The translations under genes were made by a program, and so were the position numbers. A stretch of 64,000 nt of DNA. Source: Nostoc paludosum FACHB-159. GTDB taxonomy: Bacteria; Cyanobacteriota; Cyanobacteriia; Cyanobacteriales; Nostocaceae. The notes below the pieces were generated by a model. That model did not search any database and had not been told where the DNA came from. It saw nothing but the letters and a program-made list of their open reading frames with translations. The DNA lies in contig NZ_JACJTU010000013.1 of the NCBI RefSeq assembly GCF_014698835.1, positions 124,001 through 188,000 on the forward strand, written 5' to 3'. Below, one piece after another: positions 16,724-25,403 of this stretch; the first letter of the stretch is position 1, and the number at the start of each line of letters is the position of its first letter.

Positions 16724-18163
16724 ATGTTATCTGAACTCAAAAAAGCGATCGCTAGTTTCGATATTCCTGCTGATTGGATTGGTATCAGAGCCGTCAAAGA
16801 AACTTCCACTAATCGTTTAGTCCGTGACGCCTTACCCCAAGCCAACGGCAAATCCTTCACCGTAGGAGTCATGCTGGAAGTTCTGGTCAATGGTTGTTTA
16901 GGTTATGCAGCTACTAATTCCCTAGAGCTACCATCCCTACAAGCCGCTGCCCAAACAGCCTATAAACAGGCGCTAGCAGCTAGCGAATGGTGGATATATC
17001 CCTTCCGTGAAACTGAGCGTCCTAAAGTTGTTGGCGAATATAAATCTCCATTTATTGAGCCATTGGACACTTTAACTCCCGGAGAAATCAACGATTTACT
17101 GGTTCGCATTTGCCAAACCCTAAAAGTTGACGACAAAATTGTGCAAACCATCGCTGGCGTAAACACCAGCCAGAGGGAGTCTTGGTTTATTAGCAGCAAT
17201 GGCTCAGAAGTCTATCAAAAATTTCTATTCATCGGCACTCATTACGGAGCCACAGCCCAAGATGGCGCAATCGTCCAGCAGCGCAGCCACAACGGCTCCC
17301 TAGCAAACTGTTATCAAGGTGGAATAGAACTTTTAAAACAAGAGAATTTACTGCATCAGGTACGGCAAATTGGCGAACAAGCAATAGAACTTTTAACAGC
17401 AGAAGAATGCCCAACCACCCGTACCAATTTAGTTTTAGCCCCAGACCAAATGATGTTGCAAATTCATGAAAGTGTCGGGCATCCGCTAGAAATTGACCGA
17501 ATTTTGGGAGATGAACGTAATTATGCTGGGGGCAGTTTTGTAAACAAAAGTGATTTTGGCAAACTAGTATATGGTTCCCCATTGATGAATATTACCTTTG
17601 ATCCCACTGTCCCTGGTGAATTTGCTAGCTATGGCTTTGATGATACTGGTGCTGTAGCAACACGAGAATATTTAATCAAAGAAGGAGTACTCCAACGGGG
17701 TTTGGGTAGCTTGGAGAGCCAAGCTAGAGCAGGTGTACCAGGAGTAGCTTGTGCCCGTGCTTCTTCGTGGAATCGACCAGCAATCGATCGTATGGCAAAC
17801 TTGAATTTAGAGCCTCTAAACGCTAGTTTTGAAGACATGATTGGTGGCATAGAACATGGCGTTTACATGGAATCTAATCGCTCTTGGTCAATTGACGATC
17901 GCCGCTATAAATTCCAATTTGGTTGCGAATACGCCAAATTAATAGAAAATGGTAAATTTACCAAAACCCTCCGCAATCCGAACTATCGCGCCACAACACC
18001 AGAGTTTTGGCATAGCTTAATTAAAGTAGGAAATGCCAACAATTGGCAAATGTACGGTACTCCGTATTGTGGCAAAGGAGAACCAAATCAAGCTATTTGG
18101 GTAGGACACGCTTCGCCTGTTTGTGTATTCGCTAATGTCGAAGTTTTTGGTGGAGGAAATTGA
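16724..18163 (+). CDS. tldD: TldD/PmbA family metalloprotease, TldD-like
   Basis: TldD is the catalytic half of the TldD/TldE protease, which degrades unfolded peptides and matures some ribosomal peptides. The HExxxH zinc motif is in MLQIHESVGHPLEIDRIL. The C-terminal part has the family's NRSWSIDDRRYKFQFGCEYAKLIENGK. The start is the ATG at 16724 (MLSELKKAIASFDIPADW). Translation upstream of it runs through TGCCCTA/TGCCCCA spacer repeats and gives a Pro/His-rich false extension. Length is 479 aa. Its partner gene follows at 18283, but with a 119-bp spacer rather than tight coupling. Confidence 0.93.
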   Translation: MLSELKKAIASFDIPADWIGIRAVKETSTNRLVRDALPQANGKSFTVGVMLEVLVNGCLGYAATNSLELPSLQAAAQTAYKQALAASEWWIYPFRETERPKVVGEYKSPFIEPLDTLTPGEINDLLVRICQTLKVDDKIVQTIAGVNTSQRESWFISSNGSEVYQKFLFIGTHYGATAQDGAIVQQRSHNGSLANCYQGGIELLKQENLLHQVRQIGEQAIELLTAEECPTTRTNLVLAPDQMMLQIHESVGHPLEIDRILGDERNYAGGSFVNKSDFGKLVYGSPLMNITFDPTVPGEFASYGFDDTGAVATREYLIKEGVLQRGLGSLESQARAGVPGVACARASSWNRPAIDRMANLNLEPLNASFEDMIGGIEHGVYMESNRSWSIDDRRYKFQFGCEYAKLIENGKFTKTLRNPNYRATTPEFWHSLIKVGNANNWQMYGTPYCGKGEPNQAIWVGHASPVCVFANVEVFGGGN

Positions 18164-18282
18164 AGAGGACGCGGGGACAGCCAGACATGGGTAAATTACT
18201 CTTTGCGTCCTCTTCCCTGCCTTCTCTATCTTTGTGCCAGCAAAGCTCCCATTTTTATATAATTTATTAATAGCTAATATCC

Positions 18283-19629
18283 ATGAAAATTGAGGAATTA
18301 TCTACTTTAGAATTCAGTTTTAATCAATTGGTTGAAACTCTGCTTATTAAAAAATCAGAAGATGAAGAATTTACTGTCAGACTCAGCAGTGAGCGCAGTC
18401 AATTTACTCGTTTTAATCATGCAAAAGTCCGACAAACAGGTTGCGTTGCAGATGGTTGGATAGAACTAACTTTGATGAAAGACGGGCGCAGTAGTTCTCG
18501 GCAATTTCCCTTTACTGGAAATTGGGAGAGAGATTGGCAGTTAGCCTATAGCGGCTTGCAAGAACTCCGAGATGAACTGATTCTATTACCCACCGACCCA
18601 TATTTAGTTTTGCCCTCAGGAAATAATACTAGTCGAGAAATACATTCTGGAAATTTATTGCCAGAAGAAGCAGTAGTAACAACTGTTCTAGGACTAGTTT
18701 CCGAACTTGATTTTACTGGGATATACGCTGGCGGAGTTGTAATTAAAGCTTATGGTGATTCTAGCGGTCAAAAACATTGGTTTGTCACTGATTCTTTTAC
18801 CTTAGATTATTCATTATTCATGACATCTGGGCAAGCAGTTAAAGGTACATTTGCAGGTAGTGATTGGGGTAAAAATGCATATATAGCTAAAATAAACGAA
18901 GCTAAAAAGCAACTAGAACTTCTTTCTCGTCCAGTCAAAGAATTACCAAGAGGAAAGTACAAAACTTATTTTGCGCCTGCTGCTGTTGCAGATTTATTAA
19001 TGATGCTTTCTTGGGGTTCTGTAAGCGAAGCTGATATTCAACAAGGTAATAGTTCTTTAGCGGCTTTATGGCGTCAAGAAAAACAACTGTCTCCGAAATT
19101 CAGTTTAAAAGAAAACTTTCAACGGGGATTAGTACCTCGATTTAATGAATTAGGCGAAATAGCAGCGCTGGAGTTACCTATAATCGAAAAAGGATGCTTG
19201 GTAAATACTCTAGTAAATTCTCGGACTGCGAAGGAATATGGAAAAATTGCCAATGGTGCCAATGGCTCAGAAGCATTAAGATCGCCAGAAGTGAGTCCCG
19301 GTAATTTAGGATTTGAGCAGATTCTTCTAAGTTTAGATACAGGATTATATGTATCGAATTTGCATTACTTGAATTGGAGCGATCGCCAAACTGGTAGAAT
19401 CACTGGTATGACCCGTTATGCTTGTTTTTGGGTAGAAAACGGCGAAATTATCGCCCCCATTGAAAACTTACGTTTTGATGAAAGCCTCTATCGCTTTTGG
19501 GGAGAAAACCTCATTGATTTAACTACTTTTCAAGAATTTATTCCCGAAGTCGGAACATATGAAAGTCGTCAATTAGGAGGTAGTTTAGTTCCCGGTATGT
19601 TAGTCAAAGATTTTACCTACACTCTGTAA
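18283..19629 (+). CDS. TldD/PmbA family protein, TldE-like subunit
   Basis: This second member of the TldD/TldE pair lacks an HExxxH zinc motif, as expected for the non-catalytic subunit. Family features are the N-terminal half with ERSQFTRFNHAKVRQTGCVADG and a C-terminal NLGFEQILLSLDTGLYVSNLHYLNWSDRQTGRITGMTRYACFWVENGEII. The length is 448 aa. The start is an ATG at 18283. A heterodimer with the product of 16724-18163 is inferred from adjacency. Confidence 0.92.
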   Translation: MKIEELSTLEFSFNQLVETLLIKKSEDEEFTVRLSSERSQFTRFNHAKVRQTGCVADGWIELTLMKDGRSSSRQFPFTGNWERDWQLAYSGLQELRDELILLPTDPYLVLPSGNNTSREIHSGNLLPEEAVVTTVLGLVSELDFTGIYAGGVVIKAYGDSSGQKHWFVTDSFTLDYSLFMTSGQAVKGTFAGSDWGKNAYIAKINEAKKQLELLSRPVKELPRGKYKTYFAPAAVADLLMMLSWGSVSEADIQQGNSSLAALWRQEKQLSPKFSLKENFQRGLVPRFNELGEIAALELPIIEKGCLVNTLVNSRTAKEYGKIANGANGSEALRSPEVSPGNLGFEQILLSLDTGLYVSNLHYLNWSDRQTGRITGMTRYACFWVENGEIIAPIENLRFDESLYRFWGENLIDLTTFQEFIPEVGTYESRQLGGSLVPGMLVKDFTYTL

Positions 19630-19630
19630 A

Positions 19631-19735
19631 AGTGACTGGAGACTGGGGACTGGGGACTGGGAAAGATGAGGGAGATAAGAGAGATTATAAAAAAGTTTCC
19701 TACCCCTCCCAATCCCCAATCCCTAAACTTGGCAT
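19631..19735. repeat. GGGGACT spacer repeat
   Basis: Tandem GGAGACT/GGGGACT units at about 19633-19665, followed by complementary CCCCAATCCC material, belong to the same family as the other short tandem spacer repeats. Confidence 0.65.
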
Positions 19736-19791
19736 GGGCATTTGCTCTATATCTGCTAATAATAGAGGAGTAGGTTTTTTCAGGAATTGCG

Positions 19792-20049
19792 ATGATTAGT
19801 CCGCAGCAGGTTGAGGCAATGATCGTGGCGGAACTGCCAGACGCCCAAGTTCAGGTGCAAGACTTGACTGGTGGCAACGACCACTATCAGGTCACAGTAG
19901 TTTCATCGCACTTTGCAGGTAAAGGACTAGTGCAACAACACCAATTAATTTATGGTGCGTTGCAACAAGCTATATCAAGTGAAGCGATTCACGCTTTGTC
20001 TCTAAAAACATATACTCCTGAAGCTTGGCAAGCAACATCAGCTTCGTAA
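19792..20049 (+). CDS. BolA family protein
   Basis: BolA-type proteins bind [2Fe-2S] clusters together with monothiol glutaredoxins. The product (85 aa) has the compact alpha/beta fold: [38 protein letters not shown], then [30 protein letters not shown] with the family's HALxLKTYTP motif. The monothiol glutaredoxin gene follows 131 bp downstream in the same direction, which supports the iron-sulfur role. The start is an ATG at 19792. Confidence 0.93.
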   Translation: MISPQQVEAMIVAELPDAQVQVQDLTGGNDHYQVTVVSSHFAGKGLVQQHQLIYGALQQAISSEAIHALSLKTYTPEAWQATSAS

Positions 20050-20180
20050 ATATCAAAGTTAGGAGTTATGAGTACAGACAAGGGTTAACTCTAGTCTGTA
20101 CAAGAGTTAGGAGTGATAAATTTTTTACTCTTTACTCCTAATTCGTGATTGTTCAATGTAACATAGGAAACACGAATACC

Positions 20181-20504
20181 ATGACACCAGAACTCAAAGA
20201 GAAAATCGATAAATTGGTAAAAGACAACAAGATTTTGGTTTTCATTAAGGGAACCAAGTTAATGCCCCAATGTGGTTTCTCCAACAATGTTGTGCAAATT
20301 CTGAATACTTTGGGAGTTCCTTTCGAGACAGTTGACATTCTCGCAGATAATGAAATCCGCCAAGGAATGAAGGAATACTCCAAGTGGCAGACATTTCCCC
20401 AAGTGTATATCGATGGTGAATTCGTTGGTGGTTCAGACATTATGATTGAACTCTACCAACAAGGTAAATTGCAGGAAAAGGTAGAAGTAGCACTAGCTTC
20501 ATAA
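20181..20504 (+). CDS. grxD: Monothiol glutaredoxin, Grx4 family
   Basis: This is a CGFS-type glutaredoxin that carries a [2Fe-2S] cluster with glutathione and BolA. The active site is MPQCGFSNNVVQIL, with the glutathione-binding TFPQVYIDGEFVGGSDI. The start is the ATG at 20181 (MTPELKEKIDKLV); an ATG-independent extension to 20145 reads through spacer DNA and is rejected. Length is 107 aa. Confidence 0.94.
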   Translation: MTPELKEKIDKLVKDNKILVFIKGTKLMPQCGFSNNVVQILNTLGVPFETVDILADNEIRQGMKEYSKWQTFPQVYIDGEFVGGSDIMIELYQQGKLQEKVEVALAS

Positions 20505-20610
20505 GGGCATTGGGCATGGGGCATTGGGCATTGGGCAAAGGGGAAAAGAAAGATCCCCTTTTACCTTTCCCCAAGGCGTTGCCATCTCCCCACTGCCCAT
20601 TTCTAAAAGC

Positions 20611-20662
20611 CAAAAATCCCCTCAGTCGCATTGGCAAGACCAATACAGGGCTGAGGGGATAA
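20611..20662 (-). terminator. Strong hairpin between grxD and DUF6761 gene
   Basis: Arms ATCCCCTCAG (20617-20626) and CTGAGGGGAT (20651-20660) enclose an inner TTGG-CAAGA-CCAA stem. On the minus strand the hairpin is followed by TTTTTGG, so it works best for the DUF6761 gene. For grxD it is followed by AAGTTTTATC. Confidence 0.78.
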
Positions 20663-20782
20663 GTTTTATCAATACAATATCTCCAAAATTTCACACCACA
20701 AGAACCCGTTGACCAATACAAATAATATGTTATAATTATCTGCGTTGATTTACGGTTACTATTAATGACCAAGCAAGCGGTA

Positions 20783-21031
20783 TTAGTAGTAATCGGGCTG
20801 TGGCTGTGGTTGCGGCACTGCAAAGTTTGATGCATCGTACAAGTAGCGGCTGGCTTCCTCTTCTAGGCGATGAATCAGAAAGGGTTCAATGGTGTTGCCG
20901 TGTCGCAGTGCGGCTAGATATCCATCCAAATACATCCGCATATCATCCATACGATAACCGCGATTCCATAACTCGACGAAGGCGTCAGTGAGTCTTTGGT
21001 AATAGCGAATGGTTTGTGTGTCTTGGAGCAT
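20783..21031 (-). CDS. DUF6761 family protein
   Basis: This is a small conserved cyanobacterial protein of unknown function, 82 aa. It is mainly helical (YYQRLTDAFVELWNRGYRMDDMRMYLDGYLAALRHGNTIEPFLIHRLEEEASRYL is the region; key features are the RMDDMRMYLDGYL motif and a LEEEASRYLYD helix) and ends in a Pro-Gln repeat. The start is an ATG at 21031. It is a single-gene unit. Confidence 0.8.
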   Translation of the reverse strand: MLQDTQTIRYYQRLTDAFVELWNRGYRMDDMRMYLDGYLAALRHGNTIEPFLIHRLEEEASRYLYDASNFAVPQPQPQPDYY

Positions 21032-21612
21032 AACTGCTGTATTAATGTCTTTGGAATGAGAATTGTAAATGATTCACGTTCAAATGTGAAGTGTAATTTC
21101 ACTTTGGTATCAATTAAAAATAAACATATGTCCTTCGGGTAGCACTCTCCTAGTAGCTACAAACTACTTTAATCGTATTCCAGAAAACAGCTATTTTACT
21201 TATCTGCTAAGGGATTTTTATGATTTTGCCTGCCAGCAGAGAGATTTTATTAGTGCTATATTCATGGATATAAGCACTAAATCTCTTCCTTAAGAATCAC
21301 TTTTCCATGAGGCTGGAAAGCTTTTTTCTTAAGGATTAGCTATTCGGTTTATGGTTGCTGGATCTCATAGCTATCAAGAAACAGAATATTTAAGTTAGAA
21401 GAACTTGTGATAAGTTCGACAACTCTTTTTATAAGTTTAACAAAAATTTAAGAATATTTCTAATGCCCTTTTGTAAAGGAAAAATTAAAGATATTGGCGC
21501 TTTTTTTATGAGGAAATGTAAAGCTAATAGCAGTTGAAGTAACAAAGGCTACAAAACCTTAGACATGGGCTTGTTACTTTGAAAGTCATCGACGCTAAGG
21601 GGTCTTGCCACC
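21032..21612. other. Structured spacer with two consecutive inverted repeats
   Basis: Between the divergent DUF6761 and response-regulator genes lie two long imperfect hairpins back to back. In the first (21239-21286), AGAGATTT...TAGTGCT pairs with AGCACTA.AATCTCT. In the second (21288-21334), CCTTAAGAA pairs with TTCTTAAGG around an inner TTTCCA/TGGAAA. The rest is AT-rich with no gene seen. This could be a small RNA, a leader or a decayed mobile element. Confidence 0.6.
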
Positions 21613-22383
21613 GTGGGTTCGGTTTGTATAGAAATCATTGAAGGGAATCCCCATCTAAGGTCGTTGCTAGGTTGGCACTTGCAACAACTGGAATACCGGG
21701 TGCATCAAGCTGCCAGTATTTATCAAGCAAGGGAAGTATTTTTAAGCCATCAACCAACACTTGTGGTTTTGGATGCAGATCTTCCTGACGGTGACGGCAT
21801 TGAATTTTGTCGTTGGTTGCATCGTCAGCAACAGCCTTTAATCTTAATGCTATCTGCCCGCAATAGTGAAGCTGATATTGTCGCAGGTTTAAAGGCAGGT
21901 GCAGATGATTACTTGAGCAAACCTTTTGGAATGCAAGAGTTTTTAGCACGGGTAGAGGCACTGATTCGCCGTAAGCGCACACCGACTGCACCAGCATATT
22001 TGGATTATGGTACTTTGCAAATCGATTTAGTTCAGCGCCGCGTCCGCTTCCAGGGAGAGTTCATTGACTTAACGCCCCAGGAATTCAGCTTATTATACGT
22101 TTTAGCACAAGCCGGGGGAGTGCCTCTGAGTAGGTCAGAATTGCTGCGTCGTGCTTGGCCTGATGCCATCGATAATCCTCGTACCATTGATACTCACGTT
22201 TTGTCGCTGCGGAAAAAGGTTGAACTCGATCCTCGACAACCTAGCTTGATTCAAACTATCCGCAATGTGGGATACCGTTTTAACATGGAAATTTTGAATA
22301 GTAACATTCCACAGTCACAAACAAAGTTAAGTAGAGAGAGATTTAGTAATCAACGTTCAACACTTAGTAGTAGTCAAGTGTGA
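21613..22383 (+). CDS. OmpR/PhoB-family response regulator
   Basis: A receiver domain (residues 1-120) is followed by a winged-helix DNA-binding domain (about 130-228, GTLQIDLVQRRVRFQGEFIDLTPQEF and IRNVGYRF). The phospho-accepting Asp lies in VVLDADLPDGDG, the Ser switch in MLSARNS and the Lys in YLSKPFG. The acidic pocket at the end of strand 1 is only half present (IIEGNP where EDD/EDN is usual), so phosphorylation may be altered. The start is GTG at 21613. No histidine kinase gene is adjacent, so it is an orphan here. It may be one of the cyanobacterial stress regulators (NblR-type), but I cannot say which. Length is 256 aa. Confidence 0.88.
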   Translation: MGSVCIEIIEGNPHLRSLLGWHLQQLEYRVHQAASIYQAREVFLSHQPTLVVLDADLPDGDGIEFCRWLHRQQQPLILMLSARNSEADIVAGLKAGADDYLSKPFGMQEFLARVEALIRRKRTPTAPAYLDYGTLQIDLVQRRVRFQGEFIDLTPQEFSLLYVLAQAGGVPLSRSELLRRAWPDAIDNPRTIDTHVLSLRKKVELDPRQPSLIQTIRNVGYRFNMEILNSNIPQSQTKLSRERFSNQRSTLSSSQV

Positions 22384-22497
22384 TACGGATTGGGGAGTGG
22401 GGAGATGGCAACGCCTTGGGGAAAGGGGAAAGGGCAAAGGTAAAAGGGAAAAGAGGATCTTTCTTTTCCCTCTTGCCCCATGCCCAATACCCAAAAT
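22384..22497. repeat. Spacer repeats with AAAGGGAAAAGA inverted repeat
   Basis: GGGGAGTGGGGAGAT-type units and an inverted pair (AAGGGAAAAGAGGATC with TCTTTTCCCTC) lie between the convergent response-regulator and ABC genes. The inverted repeat may act as a terminator. Confidence 0.6.
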
Positions 22498-23277
22498 CTA
22501 AAATTCAAAATCGTCTTGAGATTGTGCTTGAATCAGAGTTTTTCGTAATTCATCCCAGTTGATTTCAGAAACTCTTTGATTTGTCGATAAATGACCTTGC
22601 TGTAGGTGTAATAATCGAGTGCAAAACATCTGGGCTAAATCCAGTTGCTGATTTACCATCAAAATCGTGGTTTGATGGGTTTGACTCAATTGGATTAAGA
22701 CTTGTATTAAATGGGAAGCTGCACCAGCATCTAGGGCAGAGGTTGGCTCGTCTAATAATAAAATTTTAGGCTGGATGAGCAAGGAACGAGCGATCGCTAC
22801 TAATTGCCGTTGTCCCGCAGAAAGTTGCACCTCTGTTCGACCTAACCATTCATTGGGAATGTGCAGTTGTTCTGTCCAGTAATTGACTCGTTCTTCAATT
22901 ACCTGTTTGGACAAACCACGCAAAATCAAAGGATAAGCCAAAGCTTGCCCAACTGTCATCCCTAACAGCTTTGATTCTTGCAATACAAGTGTCACTATCT
23001 GGCGTAGCTGGATGATGGGAATTTGGCGATACTCTTGATTTTCTATATAGATTTTGCCACTTGTGGGTTCAATGAGGCGGTTTATAAGGCGTAGTAACGA
23101 AGTTTTACCAGCGCCCACTGCGCCTACAATGGCTATGCGATCGCCCTGGAGTACCTCAAAGGAAATATCCTGCAATATGGGACATCCCTGCTGATTCCCT
23201 GAAGCTTGGCTTTTCAGCTTTGTAAGCAGATTAACTTGTTCTAGCCTGAGTGTGGCTCTTGTTGCGGCATTATTCAA
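22498..23277 (-). CDS. ABC transporter ATP-binding protein
   Basis: This is a single ABC ATPase of 259 aa. Walker A is GAVGAGKTSLL, the Q-loop lies in VLQESKLLG, the signature is LSAGQRQ (variant of LSGGQ) and Walker B is ILLLDEPTSALD; the switch His of classic ABC proteins is replaced (MVNQQLDL, no His). The gene begins with TTG at 23277, the only plausible start in frame, so the start is uncertain. The membrane protein at 23442 upstream may be its partner, though it is not a typical permease. Substrate unknown. Confidence 0.85.
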   Translation of the reverse strand: MNNAATRATLRLEQVNLLTKLKSQASGNQQGCPILQDISFEVLQGDRIAIVGAVGAGKTSLLRLINRLIEPTSGKIYIENQEYRQIPIIQLRQIVTLVLQESKLLGMTVGQALAYPLILRGLSKQVIEERVNYWTEQLHIPNEWLGRTEVQLSAGQRQLVAIARSLLIQPKILLLDEPTSALDAGAASHLIQVLIQLSQTHQTTILMVNQQLDLAQMFCTRLLHLQQGHLSTNQRVSEINWDELRKTLIQAQSQDDFEF

Positions 23278-23441
23278 GGGAACTGGGGAGTAGGGAGTGG
23301 AGAGTGGGGAGACTTGTACTCAGCGGAGCCGTTGGCGCAGCCTCTCGTAGAGAAGTATGGGGAGATGGGGAGATGAGGGGGATGAGTGAGAATAACTCTT
23401 AACTTTTAATACCCAATCACCAATCCCCAGTCCCCAATGCC
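23278..23441. repeat. GGGGAGT/GGGGAGAT spacer repeats
   Basis: Units at 23282-23310 and 23358-23390, with an interposed GGAGCCGTTGGCGCAGCCTC element ending in TCTCGTAGAGAAG, form a mosaic of two Nostoc spacer-repeat families between two minus-strand genes. Confidence 0.65.
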
Positions 23442-23999
23442 CTATTTTATGGTTAAAGCTGTGGCGATCGCCCAGCCATCAACCAACAGTAACAACAGCG
23501 TGAATCCTAGTAAAATCGCATACATCCACGGTTGTGCTAAAGGACGAACATCTGTAGTCTCGATATTGGTCTTTGCTTGGACAATCTGCACCAAACGGGC
23601 AAATCCAGCTACACGCATTGGTAGTAGATAAGCTTTTCCATCTTGGCTGAGGAAATAATAAACTAGACCTCCTTGACCAGTAGTGCGAGGTTTTAATTCT
23701 TTGACTTCTGACCAAGGTAAAAACCAGCCTTTACGAAAAAAGCGAGGCACCCAACGGGGGTAAGTAACCTGAATTCCTTGTTCATCCACTAGGACTTGTT
23801 CGGTCAACACTGCGTACAAGGCAACTAAGCCGATGCTAATCCCTACCCATAATAATGCTGGTGGTATGGGTGCAGCTGTTACCTGTGATAGGAAAGGTAA
23901 GGGAACTGTGAGTGCTATGTATAGACTCAGCAGCGTTATCCGAATCAAAGGAGAAAGATTAAAAATAGAAGCTGAAGTATTGGCTGAATTTGCTGTCAC
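23442..23999 (-). CDS. Cyanobacterial membrane protein with PH-like middle part, unknown
   Basis: Two hydrophobic segments lie near the N-terminus (LIRITLLSLYIALTVPLPFL and LLWVGISIGLVALYAVL) and one near the C-terminus (MYAILLGFTLLLLLVDGWAI). Between them is a soluble stretch (VLVDEQGIQVTYPRW, FFRKGWFLPWSEVKEL, GLVYYFLSQDGKAYLLPMRV) with the strand pattern of a bacterial PH-like domain. The start is GTG at 23999, directly beside a perfect 14-bp inverted repeat. Length is 185 aa. It may act with the ABC ATPase downstream. I do not recognise a function. Confidence 0.75.
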   Translation of the reverse strand: MTANSANTSASIFNLSPLIRITLLSLYIALTVPLPFLSQVTAAPIPPALLWVGISIGLVALYAVLTEQVLVDEQGIQVTYPRWVPRFFRKGWFLPWSEVKELKPRTTGQGGLVYYFLSQDGKAYLLPMRVAGFARLVQIVQAKTNIETTDVRPLAQPWMYAILLGFTLLLLLVDGWAIATALTIK

Positions 24000-24000
24000 G

Positions 24001-24036
24001 GCTCAATTACAATGCTTTTCTTCATTGTAATTGAGC
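24001..24036. promoter_or_regulatory. Perfect inverted repeat abutting a start codon
   Basis: GCTCAATTACAATG (24001-24014) and its exact complement (24023-24036) are separated by 8 nt. The element ends one base before the GTG of the 185-aa membrane protein gene. In RNA it would hide the ribosome site; in DNA it could be an operator. Confidence 0.6.
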
Positions 24037-24108
24037 TTTCTGTACAAAAACCTTATTTCATGGCAGGTTCATTAGAGAGAGAAGATTAAGCATCAGTAGA
24101 TCGCAAAG

Positions 24109-24709
24109 TTATCTGTTTAGCTCATTTCGGATAGTCTGAATAAATTCCTGTACAGCATCGTACTGGTCAGGCATAGCGATATAACGCAGCAGCTTAGCGG
24201 GGTCTAAATCAGAGAAAAATCCACTTTGGTCTACTTGTTCATATTCCCCCTGTTCGGTCAGACGAAATATTTTGATAGAGTTTGATTTCCAAAACCAGAC
24301 TTCAGGCACTTTTTTGGGTTTATATAGCTCCTTCCTGTTAATAGTTCCACTGGTGAGAATAACTTCAATAACGATGTCAGGAACTTCTCTTTTTGTGCCA
24401 ATGCTGTAAGACTCATCCGGTGTACCTGAAGCATACCCCGGTTCTTCCAAGGTGTAGCCACCACGACCGTAAAATCGGATACCCAACTCTCTCATGTAAG
24501 CTTCTAGCAAATAACCGAGAGTTTTTTTTCACGGATTCATGTTCTTCACCAATTGGAGACAGAATTTCTAACATTCCTGACAAATAAGACAATCGGACAT
24601 TGCGGTTGTCCACTAGCTGAGTTTCAATTCCTTTGCATTGCTCCCAAGAAATATCTTTAAGAGTTACTAGTTTTTCTTCTGTAGGCTGGTCTAAAAGTGG
24701 AATGCTCAT
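24109..24709 (-). pseudogene. Uma2 (DUF820) family nuclease-like gene, frameshifted
   Basis: The first part (from ATG 24709: MSIPLLDQPTEEKLVTLKDISWEQ...GEEHESVKK) and the second part (LEAYMRELGIRFYGRGGYTLEEPGY...PDIVIEVILTSG...KVPEVWFWKSNSIKIF) together make one Uma2 protein of about 200 aa. The PD-(D/E)XK-like core residues are PDIVIEV and the EVWFWK strand. They are in different frames, split at a run of eight T (24522-24529; eight A in the mRNA). With seven, the frame reads VKKTLGYLLEAYMRELG as in intact homologues. It could be a true pseudogene, slippage-based switching, or a sequencing error. Confidence 0.85.
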
Positions 24710-24806
24710 ATCAACACTTCCTTAAAAAACCTAATTCGTAATTAATACACAATGTAAAAAGCTTGATACAGTTTGCTTCCAAAGCTTTAATCTGTTACTC
24801 ATTGGT

Positions 24807-25268
24807 TTAAGGTAGATACTTTTGCACGACACTCCAGCCAGTAACGGATACCCAGGCAAATCCGACAAACAGAATTATATTTAGGCTTATATGTAAAGTT
24901 CTAGCCCAAGGTTTTGTGGGGCTAATTTGGGTTGCACTGAAAGCAGACAGTAAAACCAAAGCTACCACAATCAATCCAGCCGGCAAGTGTGACGAGTGTC
25001 CTAGAGAGCCAAAGTGTCCCAAAGTGCCAACAATGCCGATCGCCAGCAATAGTAGCACTAAACTTACCATGCTGATGCCCATTAGATAGTGCAGCGATCG
25101 CACTCCTCTATTTCCGCCCATAAATAACGGAATAAAAGGAAATTGTTGCGAAGTTCTCGCCCGAAACATCCAAACGCCGGTGACTGCTAACATCAAGTAT
25201 GCCAGCAGGGATAAGCCCATCGACCAGGCGGCAATTTTCCACAACCAAAGAAATGAAGGCAGATTCAT
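24807..25268 (-). CDS. DUF4079 family membrane protein
   Basis: This cyanobacterial membrane protein is distantly like cytochrome b561-type bundles. There are about four hydrophobic helices: IAAWSMGLSLLAYLMLAVTG, YLMGISMVSLVLLLLAIGIVG, LPAGLIVVALVLLSAFSA and ISLNIILFVGFAWVSVTGW. Conserved His residues are in SLHYLMG, LGHFGSLGHSSHLPAG and LHISLN. The start is the ATG at 25268 (MNLPSFLWLWKIAAW); the longer frame upstream is spacer repeat. Length is 153 aa. Function unknown. Confidence 0.8.
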   Translation of the reverse strand: MNLPSFLWLWKIAAWSMGLSLLAYLMLAVTGVWMFRARTSQQFPFIPLFMGGNRGVRSLHYLMGISMVSLVLLLLAIGIVGTLGHFGSLGHSSHLPAGLIVVALVLLSAFSATQISPTKPWARTLHISLNIILFVGFAWVSVTGWSVVQKYLP

Positions 25269-25349
25269 AACATGATTGTAGATGAGAGTGGCGCATTGGG
25301 CATTGGCTAGAGGAGCAGAGGAGCAGAGGAAGAAATGACTAATGACTAA

Positions 25350-25378
25350 TAAAAAAAAGGCTGCTGAATTCAGCAACC
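25350..25378 (-). terminator. Intrinsic terminator of the DUF1830 gene
   Basis: On the minus strand GGTTGCTG and CAGCAGCC form an 8-bp stem around AATT, followed by eight T. It lies 26 bp past the DUF1830 stop codon. Confidence 0.9.
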
Positions 25379-25403
25379 TCAAAATTGAGCCAAATTGTTT
25401 TTT

